DNA from: Devosia salina | Lineage (GTDB): Bacteria > Pseudomonadota > Alphaproteobacteria > Rhizobiales > Devosiaceae | Assembly: GCF_019504385.1 (NCBI RefSeq) | Contig: NZ_CP080590.1 | Coordinates: 2,336,001-2,400,000, forward strand | Length of the DNA: 64,000 bases | Direction of reading: 5' to 3' | Shown: piece by piece, positions 17,333 through 26,042 of the stretch | How positions within the stretch are numbered: position 1 is the stretch's first letter | Layout of the letters: every line of letters begins with the position of its first letter | Notes under the pieces: generated by a model | Databases searched by the model: none | What the model saw: the letters and a program-made list of their open reading frames with translations, nothing else | What the model was told of the DNA's origin: nothing | Position numbers and translations under genes: made by a program

Positions 17333-18418
17333 CGCGCTCGGCCGCCAGCCGCCGCCCGGCCGCTTGAGGCGCATCACGAAGCCGATGACTTCTGCCACCG
17401 CCTTGAAGTGTTCACCCGGAATGGTCTCGTCGACCTCCACCGAGGCGAACAGAGCACGCGCAAGTGGCGGATTTTCGACGATCGGCACATCGCTCTGCTT
17501 GGCCAGCTCACGGATGCGGAACGCCACGGCATCGGCACCCTTGGCCACGCATTTGGGTGCCGCCATCGACTTGTCATATTTGAGCGCGACGGCGAAGTGG
17601 GTCGGGTTGGTGATGACCACGGTCGCGTCAGGCACGGCGGCCATCATGCGCTTGCGGGCCCGATCCTGCCGCAACTGGCGCAGGCGCCCCTTCACATGCG
17701 GGTCGCCCTCCATCTGCTTGTATTCTTCGCGCGTCTCCTGGACCGTCATCATCTGCCGCTTCCACCATTTCTGGCGAACGTAGAAATAGTCGGCAGCCGC
17801 GATGGCGGTGATCACCGCCAGCACCGAGGCGAAGATCTTGATCCCGATCTCCTGGAAATCCATCAGGATCATGATCGGGTCGGCCGTCATCATCGTGTCG
17901 AGTCGGTCGCGCTCGGGCCAGCACACCGCCACCACGATGGCGCCCACAATAACGATCTTGATCAGCCCCTTGCCGAAATTGACCAGCGCATCGGCGGAGA
18001 ACAGGCGCTTGGCGCCGCCAATGGGCGAGACCTTGGAGAGCTTGGGGGTGATGGGGTCAACCGACCAGACAAGGCGGTGTTGCACCAGATTGGCCAGCAC
18101 GCCGCACACCATCAGCACCAGCAGCGGCACCACCACCACGCCGATAATGGCGAAGGCCATTCCGTTGAAGAAGTCGGCGAAACCGGACCCCTCCACGTCG
18201 AACTGGTCGGCATTCATCATGATCAGGCTGAGCGACTGGCTCAGCTGGCTGCTGATCCAGGGAGAGAGCATGGCAAACACGATCCCCGAGCCCAGCAGCA
18301 TGAACCAGGTCGTCACCTCCTGGCTCTTGGCGACATCGCCCTTCTTGTGGGCGTCATCGAGCTTCTTTTGGGAAGGGTCTTCTGTTTTGGAGTCCTGTTC
18401 GGGGGCGTCATCCGACAT
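17330..18418 (-). CDS. flhB: Flagellar export apparatus protein FlhB
   Basis: The 362-residue protein has a hydrophilic, charged N-terminus (KTEDPSQKKLDDAHKKGDVA), four membrane helices and a cytoplasmic domain with the autocleavage site NPTHFAVAL, followed by KGADAVAFRIRELA and VPIVENPPLARAL. FlhB is the export switch that changes substrate class from rod/hook to filament. It follows fliR by three bases in an operon from flgB. Its TAG stop comes from the diverged repeat element. Confidence 0.96.
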   Translation of the reverse strand: MSDDAPEQDSKTEDPSQKKLDDAHKKGDVAKSQEVTTWFMLLGSGIVFAMLSPWISSQLSQSLSLIMMNADQFDVEGSGFADFFNGMAFAIIGVVVVPLLVLMVCGVLANLVQHRLVWSVDPITPKLSKVSPIGGAKRLFSADALVNFGKGLIKIVIVGAIVVAVCWPERDRLDTMMTADPIMILMDFQEIGIKIFASVLAVITAIAAADYFYVRQKWWKRQMMTVQETREEYKQMEGDPHVKGRLRQLRQDRARKRMMAAVPDATVVITNPTHFAVALKYDKSMAAPKCVAKGADAVAFRIRELAKQSDVPIVENPPLARALFASVEVDETIPGEHFKAVAEVIGFVMRLKRPGGGWRPSA

Positions 18419-18421
18419 GAG

Positions 18422-19189
18422 CTAGCCCCTCCACATCGCCAGATGGTTCTCGAACGCCGTGAGATACCATCCCATCATCATCGCCAGCAGGATCGCGAAC
18501 AGCAGCAGCCCGACGATGATATTGGCCGGCGTCAGGATGAAATAGACCTGCAATTGCGGCATCAGCCGCGCCAGGATGCCCGAGCCGAGGTTGAACACGA
18601 GGCCGAAGACGATGAACGGCGCAGCCATCTGCACGCCGACCGAGAAGGCGCTGGAGACGGCGCGCACGGCCAGTTGCGCCGCATCCTCGAACATCAGCGG
18701 GTCGGTGGGCGAGAACACCATGTAGCTGTCATAGATCGCCGCCAGCGCCATGTGGTGCAGGTCGGTGGCAAAGATCAGCGTGATGCCGAGAAAGGACAGG
18801 AAGCTCGAAAACACCGCGCCCTGGACGCCGGCCTGCGTGGGGTCTGCCGCCAGCGCACCGGAAAGGCCGGTCTGGAACGCCACGATTGTACCGGCCACCT
18901 GGGTGGCCATCACGGTAATGCGCACGATGGCGCCGATGATCAGCCCCACCGCCAGTTCGTGGAACAGCAGCCCCACCATGCCCGCAAGGCTGGGCGGCAT
19001 GGCCGGTATGACACCGCTCAAAAGCGGAAAGATCACCAGCGTCAGGGCCAGCGCGAAACTGAGACGCATGCGCACCGGAATGGTCTGCTCGCCCAGCGCC
19101 GGCATCAGCATGAGCATCGAGGCGATGCGCGCGAACAGGATGATATAGGTAAAGGCGGTGGCCGGCAGCCAGTCCAGGCTGATCGTCAC
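18422..19189 (-). CDS. fliR: Flagellar export gate protein FliR
   Basis: The 255-residue membrane protein has about six helices and the FliR signatures FARIASMLMLMPALGEQ and LFHELAVGLIIGAIVRI, with FxTGLSG-like AFQTGLSGAL. It forms the export gate with FliP and FliQ. It lies four bases after fliQ and three before flhB, as in the common fliQ-fliR-flhB order. Confidence 0.95.
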   Translation of the reverse strand: MTISLDWLPATAFTYIILFARIASMLMLMPALGEQTIPVRMRLSFALALTLVIFPLLSGVIPAMPPSLAGMVGLLFHELAVGLIIGAIVRITVMATQVAGTIVAFQTGLSGALAADPTQAGVQGAVFSSFLSFLGITLIFATDLHHMALAAIYDSYMVFSPTDPLMFEDAAQLAVRAVSSAFSVGVQMAAPFIVFGLVFNLGSGILARLMPQLQVYFILTPANIIVGLLLFAILLAMMMGWYLTAFENHLAMWRG

Positions 19190-19193
19190 CGCG

Positions 19194-19460
19194 TCAGCCG
19201 CCCACGATGATCATGTCGACCACCCGGTCCATGAAACCGGACATGGTGGCGCCAAGAAATGGCAGCGTGATCAGCATGGTCACGAAGATGGCGATGATCT
19301 TGGGCACGAAGACCAGGGTCATTTCCTGGATCTGCGTCAGCGCCTGGAACAGGGCGATGACCACGCCGACAATCAGCCCGACCAGCATCATGGGCATGGA
19401 CACGATGATCAGCGTCCATATCCCCTGGCTGGCAATGTCGAGCACTTCTGCGCCGGTCAT
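19194..19460 (-). CDS. fliQ: Flagellar export gate protein FliQ
   Basis: The 88-residue protein has two membrane helices (WTLIIVSMPMMLVGLIVGVV and IIAIFVTMLITLPFLGATM) separated by ALFQALTQIQEMTLVFVPK, the FliQ signature. It belongs to the FliPQR gate. It is separated from fliE by 166 bases that hold a large inverted repeat, unlike the tight spacing elsewhere in this operon. Confidence 0.95.
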   Translation of the reverse strand: MTGAEVLDIASQGIWTLIIVSMPMMLVGLIVGVVIALFQALTQIQEMTLVFVPKIIAIFVTMLITLPFLGATMSGFMDRVVDMIIVGG

Positions 19461-19497
19461 GATCGTCCTTCGATTCGCTGACTAGCCTACCACCGGC

Positions 19498-19605
19498 TGT
19501 CACCCCGGCGAAGGCCGGGGCCCATCCCGAGGTATCGCGACCTGCGCCGCCGGCTGTGTTTTCCCCTACATCTCAGGATGGGCCCCGGCCTTCGCCGGGG
19601 TGACA
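19498..19605. repeat. Perfect 30-bp inverted repeat between fliE and fliQ
   Basis: The left arm 19498-19527 (TGTCACCCCGGCGAAGGCCG continuing to CCCATCC) and right arm 19576-19605 are exact reverse complements over 30 bases, with 48 bases between. A weaker match extends inwards (GAG/CTC). It looks like an interspersed palindromic unit inserted inside the flgB-flhB operon. The RNA hairpin could attenuate or process the transcript. Confidence 0.92.
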
Positions 19606-19626
19606 TGCAGTGGGTGCGCAAACAGC

Positions 19627-19959
19627 CTAGATCGGCATCCGCATGATTTCCTCATAGGCGGAAATCACCCGGTCGCGGATGGTGACCATGCTTTCGATGG
19701 CCATTTCGGTCTCGCTGAGCGCCGTCACCATGTCCACCACATTGGCCTTGCCGCTGACCATGTCCATGGCCATCTGGTCGGCCGCCTTGCCCTGGTCGAC
19801 CACGCCCTGGACATTCTGGGCCAGCAGATCGGCGAAGTTCCCGCCCGCCGATGGCGCCGTGGCCGTCAGGTCTGCATTGGGCTTGGCGGCCTGGTTGATC
19901 AGCCGGCTGGCATTGCCATAGGCGGCGGCCGCGGCGTTGAACGGGGTATTGATGGCCAT
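19627..19959 (-). CDS. fliE: Flagellar hook-basal body protein FliE
   Basis: The 110-residue protein has the FliE C-terminal signature: MALDMVSGKAN-like MAMDMVSGKANVVDMVTAL, ETEMAIESMVTIRDRVISAY and EEIMRMPI. FliE links the MS ring to the rod. The gene order flgB-flgC-fliE is standard. The 3' side faces the 30-bp inverted repeat. Confidence 0.94.
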   Translation of the reverse strand: MAINTPFNAAAAAYGNASRLINQAAKPNADLTATAPSAGGNFADLLAQNVQGVVDQGKAADQMAMDMVSGKANVVDMVTALSETEMAIESMVTIRDRVISAYEEIMRMPI

Positions 19960-19980
19960 TTGGGCGCCCTCTCGATCTTA

Positions 19981-20391
19981 TCAGCCGCGCAGAATGTCGA
20001 GCGTGCGCCCGAGCATCTGGCGGGTCACGGTGACCACGTTGAGATTGGCCTCGTAGCTGCGCTGGGCCTCGCGCATGTCCACCGTCTCGATCAGCGTGTT
20101 GACGTTGGGATATTGCACATAGCCATTGGCATCGGCCGCCGGGTGGCCAGGCTCGAAGCGCGAGGTGAAGTCGCTCATGTCATAGGCCAGCCGCCCCACT
20201 TCCACGACCCGTCCGCCAACATCGGCGTCGAAACTGGTCTGGAAGGTGGGGATGCGGCGGCGATAGGGCTCCTCGCCCGGCTTGGTGCCGGCCGAATCCG
20301 CGTTGGCGATGTTCTCGGCGATCACCCGCATCCGGGCCGTCTGCGCATGCAGGCCCGTGGCGGCGATGCGAAGCGAAGAGTTGAAGTCCAT
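19981..20391 (-). CDS. flgC: Flagellar basal-body rod protein FlgC
   Basis: The 136-residue proximal rod protein begins with SLRIAATGLHAQTARMRVIA, then ENIANADSAGTKPGEEPYRR, and ends NVVTVTRQMLGRTLDILRG. Both terminal coiled-coil segments of rod proteins are present. It lies between flgB and fliE with short gaps. Confidence 0.95.
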   Translation of the reverse strand: MDFNSSLRIAATGLHAQTARMRVIAENIANADSAGTKPGEEPYRRRIPTFQTSFDADVGGRVVEVGRLAYDMSDFTSRFEPGHPAADANGYVQYPNVNTLIETVDMREAQRSYEANLNVVTVTRQMLGRTLDILRG

Positions 20392-20401
20392 GGCCTACCT
20401 C

Positions 20402-20809
20402 TTATGCGTTCTTGCCCAGCGCAACGCGCAGGATGCGGATGGACTTCTGGTAGAGCGAGGTCGCGGCCTGATAGTCCATCATATTGGTCGTGACCTTCAT
20501 CATCTCGTCCTCGAGCGACACCCCGTTCCCCTCCGGCGTGATCTCGAAATTGGCCATGCGCTGCGCATCGAAGGCCGCCCCCTCTCCAGAAGAGGCGGAG
20601 AAATGCATGGGCTGCGTCACGGAGGTGACGATCGCCGAGGACTGCATCATCCCCTGGCGGTCGGCGAAGTCGTATTGCTTGAGATCGCGGCCGCGATAGC
20701 CGGGCGTTTCGGCATTGGCGACGTTCTCGGCCAGCAGGCCTTGACGGGTCTGATGCCAGCGCATCTTGTCGGTCAGGGCCGAAAAGACTGGCATGTCCAT
20801 GAGGCCCAT
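20402..20809 (-). CDS. flgB: Flagellar basal-body rod protein FlgB
   Basis: The 135-residue rod protein begins MGLMDMPVFSALTDKMRWHQ, followed by GLLAENVANAETPGYRGRD, and ends MMDYQAATSLYQKSIRILRV. The start at 20809 was chosen because GGGAG lies eight or nine bases upstream; an in-frame start at 20869 would run through the FlbD-like site. It heads the operon flgB-flgC-fliE-fliQ-fliR-flhB and is divergent from fliO, sharing a region with a CtrA box. Confidence 0.93.
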   Translation of the reverse strand: MGLMDMPVFSALTDKMRWHQTRQGLLAENVANAETPGYRGRDLKQYDFADRQGMMQSSAIVTSVTQPMHFSASSGEGAAFDAQRMANFEITPEGNGVSLEDEMMKVTTNMMDYQAATSLYQKSIRILRVALGKNA

Positions 20810-20837
20810 GGGCCGAACTCCCGCAATCGCTGCAATT

Positions 20838-20876
20838 GGGCAATTCTTGCCGGGTGAATGGTTAATCAAGCGTTAA
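20838..20876. promoter_or_regulatory. CtrA box and FlbD ftr-like element before flgB/fliO
   Basis: TTAA-TCAAGCG-TTAA (20862-20876) is a perfect TTAA-N7-TTAA CtrA consensus. Seven bases away GGGCAATTCTTGCCGGG (20838-20854) is a near-palindrome of the ftr type (GGCA-N5-TGCC). No sigma-54 promoter was found for flgB or fliO, which fits early (class II) genes activated by CtrA. The ftr-like site between promoter and flgB could repress, as FlbD does at Caulobacter fliF (inference). Confidence 0.7.
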
Positions 20877-21032
20877 CCAACCCGGTGCGAAGGGCCAAAT
20901 CCTGTCGCATTTTGCGCACAAGACGGGCGCGATAGGCAGGAAGTGCCGACCTGTGACACCTCAGCGCTATTGCCACCTCCGGAATCGCGCTATGTGCCTT
21001 GTCTTGGCGGAATACCCTTGGAGACCTTGCCA

Positions 21033-21665
21033 GTGCAATTCATCACCGGCCTGTTTGGCGGCAGCGGCAACACCATACTGACCATGATCTTTGCCCTGGG
21101 CATCGTGCTGGTGCTCATTCTGCTCGCGGCCTGGCTGCTCCGGCTCGTGTCGAACGTCTCGGGCAATGTCGCCCGCGGCCGCAATCGCCGCCTGGCCGTG
21201 ATCGACACCCTGTCGGTCGACCAGAAGCGGCAATTGCTGATCATCCGCCGCGACGACGTCGAACATCTCGTCCTCATCGGCGGCCCGCAGGATCTGGTGG
21301 TCGAAACCGGCATTCCCGTCCCCGCAGAGGCACCCCAGTCCGCTCCGGCGCGACGCACCCTGCCCACTCTCGGCGCCCGCAAGCCGGCCCTCGCCACCGC
21401 GCGTCCAACCGAACCCGCCGTGGAGGCCGAGCCCGAGATCGCCACGCCCCCTGCGCCCGCCACGGCAGCCCCAAAGGCCACCCGTTCGCTGCGCCATACG
21501 GGCCTGCTCCGCCCGGTGACCACGCAGGACCCCACCGTGATCGGGCATAACCCGGACATTTCGGCCGTGCCCGGTGCCGACTCAGCTAAAGAGGACGGGA
21601 ACCACGAGGCGAGCGAAGGCGACGCGCTTGAGCACGAGACCGGCACCCCTGCCAACCGACCCTGA
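21033..21665 (+). CDS. fliO: Flagellar biosynthesis protein FliO
   Basis: The protein of about 210 residues has one membrane helix (TILTMIFALGIVLVLILLAA) followed by the FliO/MopB core: RRLAVIDTLSVDQKRQLLII then DDVEHLVLIGGPQDLVVET, with a long Pro/Ala-rich tail. FliO assists assembly of the FliP gate. GTG at 21033 behind TTGGAG was chosen as start; a frame open back to 20943 lacks a good ribosome site. It overlaps fliP by tens of bases. Confidence 0.87.
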   Translation: MQFITGLFGGSGNTILTMIFALGIVLVLILLAAWLLRLVSNVSGNVARGRNRRLAVIDTLSVDQKRQLLIIRRDDVEHLVLIGGPQDLVVETGIPVPAEAPQSAPARRTLPTLGARKPALATARPTEPAVEAEPEIATPPAPATAAPKATRSLRHTGLLRPVTTQDPTVIGHNPDISAVPGADSAKEDGNHEASEGDALEHETGTPANRP

Positions 21666-22419
21666 ACCGGCCCGCGCGCGCCTGTGGCGGCGCGCCTTGC
21701 CTTTTCTGGTCGCCACGGGCGTGCTGCTGGCCCTGACCGGGCGCGCCTACGCCCAGAACCTCTCCATCGATTTCGGCGACGAGACCACGCTGACCGAACG
21801 CGCGATCCAGCTCATCGGGCTGATCACGCTGCTCTCGCTGGCGCCCTCGATCCTCGTGATGGTGACGAGCTTTACCCGCATCGTGGTGGTGCTCTCCCTG
21901 CTGCGCACGGCCATTGGCCTGCAGACCGCGCCGCCCAACACGGTCATGGTCTCGCTGGCCCTATTCCTGACCCTCTTCATCATGCAGCCCACCCTGCAGG
22001 CGAGCTATGAGCAGGGCATCGCCCCGCTGATGGCCGGGCAGATCGAATTTGCCGAGGCCTTCGATGCCGGGGCCGCACCGCTGCATGAATTCATGCGCGC
22101 CAATGTGCGCGACAAGGATCTCGAGCTCTTCTACGACCTGACCGAAGCCGAGCCACCCGCCGAGCCCGAGGCCATACCGCTCCAATTGCTGGTGCCCGCC
22201 TTCATGATCTCGGAACTGCGCCGGGCCTTCGAGATCGGTTTCCTGCTCTTCCTGCCCTTCGTGGTCATCGACATGGTCGTGGCCTCGGTGCTGATGAGCA
22301 TGGGCATGATGATGCTGCCGCCGGTCGTCATCTCCCTGCCCTTCAAGCTGATCTTCTTCGTGCTGGTCGACGGCTGGTACCTGGTCGCCGGCTCACTGGT
22401 CCGCAGCTTTTCGGGCTAG
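21628..22419 (+). CDS. fliP: Flagellar export gate protein FliP
   Basis: The protein has a signal sequence (LPFLVATGVLLALTGRAYA) and the FliP core: LSLAPSILVMVTSFTRIVVV, SLLRTAIGLQTAPPNTVMVS, FMISELRRAFEIGFLLFLPF and VISLPFKLIFFVLVDGWYLV. No ATG lies upstream. Candidates are TTG 21628 (chosen, 263 aa) and GTG 21574 (281 aa), both inside fliO, so translation is likely coupled. The TAG stop is the first three bases of the repeat element at 22417. Confidence 0.93.
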   Translation: MSTRPAPLPTDPEPARARLWRRALPFLVATGVLLALTGRAYAQNLSIDFGDETTLTERAIQLIGLITLLSLAPSILVMVTSFTRIVVVLSLLRTAIGLQTAPPNTVMVSLALFLTLFIMQPTLQASYEQGIAPLMAGQIEFAEAFDAGAAPLHEFMRANVRDKDLELFYDLTEAEPPAEPEAIPLQLLVPAFMISELRRAFEIGFLLFLPFVVIDMVVASVLMSMGMMMLPPVVISLPFKLIFFVLVDGWYLVAGSLVRSFSG

Positions 22420-22519
22420 AGCGCTTTCAGCAAAAGTGGACACCACTTTTGCGGTTCGAAAGCGTGACAAAACAAAGAGATAGAGCTCCCGTTCTGATTT
22501 AATCAGAACGGGAGTTCTA
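22417..22519. repeat. Double-hairpin interspersed repeat, copy 2
   Basis: This 103-bp copy is nearly identical to the one at 13791: hairpin I GCAAAAGTGG/CCACTTTTGC and hairpin II CCCGTTCTGATT/AATCAGAACGGG. It fills the entire gap between convergent fliP and the large repeat-protein gene, and its two ends supply both stop codons (TAG for fliP; CTA, read as TAG, for the minus-strand gene). Confidence 0.93.
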
Positions 22520-25500
22520 GAGCGACGCCAGCCCCGCATCGGGCTTGCTGGCATTGAGCGGGGTCAGCGCACCCTCGCCGGCATAGGTCTCGCGATAGGA
22601 CGAGAGGAAGGCCGAAAGGCTGTCCACCGCCGCGACCTCTGCGGCCACCCGCTTGAACTCGAGGCTTGTCGCCTGGATCGGGCCGGTGACATAGTCGAAC
22701 ATCCGCCATTCGGGCGACGCCACCATCAGTTCGCCGAACTTGGCGCGCAGGCGCGACAGGCCGAAATCGTCGCCCGCCAGCACATAGCCCACCGCCGCCT
22801 TGATCAGGCTCATCCGCGCCACATAGTTGAGCGGCTTGCCCTCCGGCTCGTTGCTGTAGATGGCCTCGATCATCTCGCCCGCCTGGCTGTAGCGCCGCGC
22901 CTTCCAGTGCGCGTCGATGCGCAGCAATTCGACGTCCTTGCCGTCCATATTGCTGATCAGGTCGAGGGCCAGCTGGTCGCGGCCGCCATCAATCATGGCC
23001 CGCGCCTCCAGAATTCGCCGCTGCCGCTGCAGCGACTCCGGCAGGCCGGGCAATTGCGTGTCGTTGAGCACCCGCATGGCATCCTGCGGCTTGCGGTCGG
23101 CCAGGTAGATCACCGCCAGGTCCGAGGCAATCTGGGTGCGCGCCACCCCGCGCAGGCGATTGTCGAGCTGGTATTGCAGCAGGCTTGCAGCCTGCGGCAG
23201 CAGGTCGACGCGCACCAGGCGCCGCGCCAGGTTGCGGATCATCTCGTCGCCCCGGGCCCCCGGCGGCGTCAGGTGCTGGAAGTCGTAGTAGATGGCCAGC
23301 GCCTCGACCGGCCCGATGGAATCGGCCAGCCCGTTGAGGAAGAGGTCCGCGAACATCGACTGCGCCTGATCCCGCAGCGCATTGACCGGCGGGCTTTCCG
23401 GGTAATTGGCGACGGCCGATTTCACCGTCTCGAAGCCCTGCCGATAATCGCCATTGCGGAAATAGAGCTGCGCCAGCAGCGTCTGCATGTCCGCTTCCAG
23501 CGCATCGCCGCGCCATAGGAGCGTCTCCGCAGCCAGCGTCTGCGTGCCCTTGGCCAGGTCCAGCCGCCCTTCCTTATCGAGCAGCTGCAGCGTGCGAAAC
23601 ACCGCTTCGGCCCGCGTCGGCCGCACTTCCGAGGCGATCACCTGCCCATAGGTGTCGAGCGCCTCCTGGTTCCGGCCTTCGATCTCGTCGATCCGGCCCG
23701 AAAGCAGGTGATGAAGCGATGCGTCCTCGATGCTGAGGCTGGCAAAGTCGATGGAGTCCAGCATGCGCTGGGCCAGCGCGGCATCATCGGTCTCGACCGC
23801 CGCCCGCGTCGCAGCCAGCCGGAAGCGGTTCCGCGCCCATTCGGGATAGCTGTCGGCAATGGCGCGCGCCTGCATGGCGTCGAAGCGTGCACCACGATAG
23901 TCCTGCGTGTCCGCCCGGGCGATGGTGCGCCAGAACAAGGCATCCACCTCCTGGTCCAGCGAGGCCGCATTGAGCAATTGCAGGGCATCGCGCGGCCGTC
24001 CCGCAAGCACGTCGGCAATAGCCTGCGTATTGCGAATCTCGCGGGTCAGATCGACCGCCTTGAGTTCGTCCTGCAGAACCTTGAGAACGCCGACAGCCTC
24101 AAGCGCGAGCCGGTTCGCAACCAAATATTGGGCCAGCTTGAGCCGGGCAATGTCGCGGTCGCGCCCTTCGCTGGCCGCCGCTGCCAGTTCCAGCGCGTCG
24201 CGTGTTTCCACAAAGGCCGGCGGGCTGCGCTGCTCGAGCGATCCCAGGTCGACATAGCCGGCGCGCGCCGCTTCCTGCGCTTCCGAACCGGTATTGCGCA
24301 GCGCATCGATGGCCGAAACCGTCAGCCCTCCAATGGCAGAGATCACCGCCTCGGGGCTGTTGATGGCAACTTCGATATTGGCGGATTTGGGCTTGATCAC
24401 CAGCCCATGCACACTGCGCAGGGCGGAGAAGTCCACATAGTCCAGCGTTCGCGTCAGGCCGCGCGCCGGCGGAAAGGCCGTGACAACCTCCAGCACGTCG
24501 CCGACCAGCGGGTCGCGGAATTCGTGCACGCGGCCGGGGCGAACGATGTCCGCCACCATTTCGAAATCGCCCTCGATATCGCGCCGCCGCGACAGGTCCA
24601 TGGGTTCGGTCGGGCTCAACATCATGTCGCCAAGCGACAGCACCCAGGCCATGCCCTCCGACCCCAGCGTCGCCAGACGGTCCTTCGCCAGGTCGATCCG
24701 CACCACCTGCGTGTCGCCCGAGGAAACCACGCTGAAATCCTGCGCGATATCATCCATTTCCGGCGAACCGGCCGGCGGCTCGATGCCACTGACCGTATCG
24801 AAGATCATCCACACCGTATCGCCGCGCCGGAACACCGCTGCAGGCGTGTCCTGCTCGAACGGAAACACCACGCGGACGGTATTGCCCAGGACATTGATGA
24901 ATGGCCTTACGGTCTCGGCCGCGGCCGGCTGCAGGGCCGCAATCTGCGGTTCCTCGGGTGCATTCGCCTCCGCCTGCGCCGCCGCCTGCTCGGCCGCTGC
25001 GGTCAATTCGGCACGGCTCAGTTCCGGCAGGCCCTGGCCGGCAATGTCGATATCGAGCACATATTGCGAGGGTGTGATGGCGTAAAAGCGCGGCGTCACG
25101 CCCTCGGCAAAGATGAACGACACGGCCGAGCCATCCGCCGAGCTACCCGCCTGCGCCGAAACCAGCTCGGCCGGCAGATTGGTCAGCAAGGCACTGAGAT
25201 CGATGCCCACGGGCCACTCGAACGTGGCCGCCCCCACCGCCCCCTTCTGGGTGAAGGCCGCTTCGGTGGGCACCGTCCAGTCGAACTGCACGCGCAGGAA
25301 TGTGGCATTGCGGCCGACGCGCACATCGACCCTGGGGTCCAGTTCCGCCGCCATGCGGGCCTTGCGGTCGCGCTCGGCCTGGATGGCGGCCAGGCGGGCG
25401 CGCTCGGCCAGTTCGTCGATGACCTCCTGGGGCAGCGCTGGCGGCATGCCCTGCCAGGTCGATGGCAGAAGGTCGATGAACAGCTGCTCGCCGGCTTCGA

Positions 25501-25882
25501 TACGGTTGAAATTGAAGCCGCGCTTGAGCCCCAGCCGCAATCCGCGCCCATCCGGATCCTGCCGCGCCACCGAAAGATAATTCGGCATGGTCGTGGCAAC
25601 GTCCGGCAGGATGATATCCACCGGGTCCTCGAACTCGACCGAAAGCACGTTGTTGTCGATCTTGAACTGATAGGGCGGCAGTTCGTCCAGCGCCGGAAAA
25701 CTGAGGATCAGGCGGCCAAAACCGTCTTCTTCCGTCGCAAAGAGCTGGCCCTGGTCGACGGCAAAAGCAGGCGCGACAACAGTCAGCATGCTGACCATTG
25801 TTGCGGCAGCCAAGGACAGGAATGTCCGCTGCCAGCCTGACTTGATTGCGGTCTTCACCGGCCTTCTGCCCGCCCGACGCAT
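22517..25882 (-). CDS. Large secreted TPR-like protein of the flagellar locus, function unknown
   Basis: This 1121-residue protein has a signal peptide (SLAAATMVSMLTVVAPAFA). An N-terminal half of about 480 residues is rich in beta strands, with AMIN-like phrases such as GRLILSFPAL, NVLSVEFEDPVDI and NTVRVVFPFEQ. The second half (about residues 540-1080) is helical and TPR/SEL-like (e.g. YLVANRLALEAVGVLKVLQ, GDYRQGFETVKSAVANYPES). Exported proteins with this layout occur beside motE/fliM in other alphaproteobacteria, suggesting a periplasmic scaffold near the motor or rod (inference). GTG at 25858 behind AGAAGG is an alternative start. It follows motE by 160 bases. Confidence 0.75.
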   Translation of the reverse strand: MRRAGRRPVKTAIKSGWQRTFLSLAAATMVSMLTVVAPAFAVDQGQLFATEEDGFGRLILSFPALDELPPYQFKIDNNVLSVEFEDPVDIILPDVATTMPNYLSVARQDPDGRGLRLGLKRGFNFNRIEAGEQLFIDLLPSTWQGMPPALPQEVIDELAERARLAAIQAERDRKARMAAELDPRVDVRVGRNATFLRVQFDWTVPTEAAFTQKGAVGAATFEWPVGIDLSALLTNLPAELVSAQAGSSADGSAVSFIFAEGVTPRFYAITPSQYVLDIDIAGQGLPELSRAELTAAAEQAAAQAEANAPEEPQIAALQPAAAETVRPFINVLGNTVRVVFPFEQDTPAAVFRRGDTVWMIFDTVSGIEPPAGSPEMDDIAQDFSVVSSGDTQVVRIDLAKDRLATLGSEGMAWVLSLGDMMLSPTEPMDLSRRRDIEGDFEMVADIVRPGRVHEFRDPLVGDVLEVVTAFPPARGLTRTLDYVDFSALRSVHGLVIKPKSANIEVAINSPEAVISAIGGLTVSAIDALRNTGSEAQEAARAGYVDLGSLEQRSPPAFVETRDALELAAAASEGRDRDIARLKLAQYLVANRLALEAVGVLKVLQDELKAVDLTREIRNTQAIADVLAGRPRDALQLLNAASLDQEVDALFWRTIARADTQDYRGARFDAMQARAIADSYPEWARNRFRLAATRAAVETDDAALAQRMLDSIDFASLSIEDASLHHLLSGRIDEIEGRNQEALDTYGQVIASEVRPTRAEAVFRTLQLLDKEGRLDLAKGTQTLAAETLLWRGDALEADMQTLLAQLYFRNGDYRQGFETVKSAVANYPESPPVNALRDQAQSMFADLFLNGLADSIGPVEALAIYYDFQHLTPPGARGDEMIRNLARRLVRVDLLPQAASLLQYQLDNRLRGVARTQIASDLAVIYLADRKPQDAMRVLNDTQLPGLPESLQRQRRILEARAMIDGGRDQLALDLISNMDGKDVELLRIDAHWKARRYSQAGEMIEAIYSNEPEGKPLNYVARMSLIKAAVGYVLAGDDFGLSRLRAKFGELMVASPEWRMFDYVTGPIQATSLEFKRVAAEVAAVDSLSAFLSSYRETYAGEGALTPLNASKPDAGLASL

Positions 25883-26042
25883 CTTGCCGCGATTGGGGGC
25901 GGGACGAAATGCCCCGAAATCCTCAAAACGCGAGGGTTACAACACTCCAGGACCCGCCGCCTTCTGGACGGACGGATGCCCTGTGCGTGCAACCCTAGCG
26001 GTGGGTACTTAACACCCCCCTAAGGGGATGGGCGGCAATTGC

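Noticed and set aside
23708..25840. A 710-codon open frame opposite the large TPR-like gene
   Set aside because: Composition bias from the opposite strand; no family motif, start signal or neighbours.
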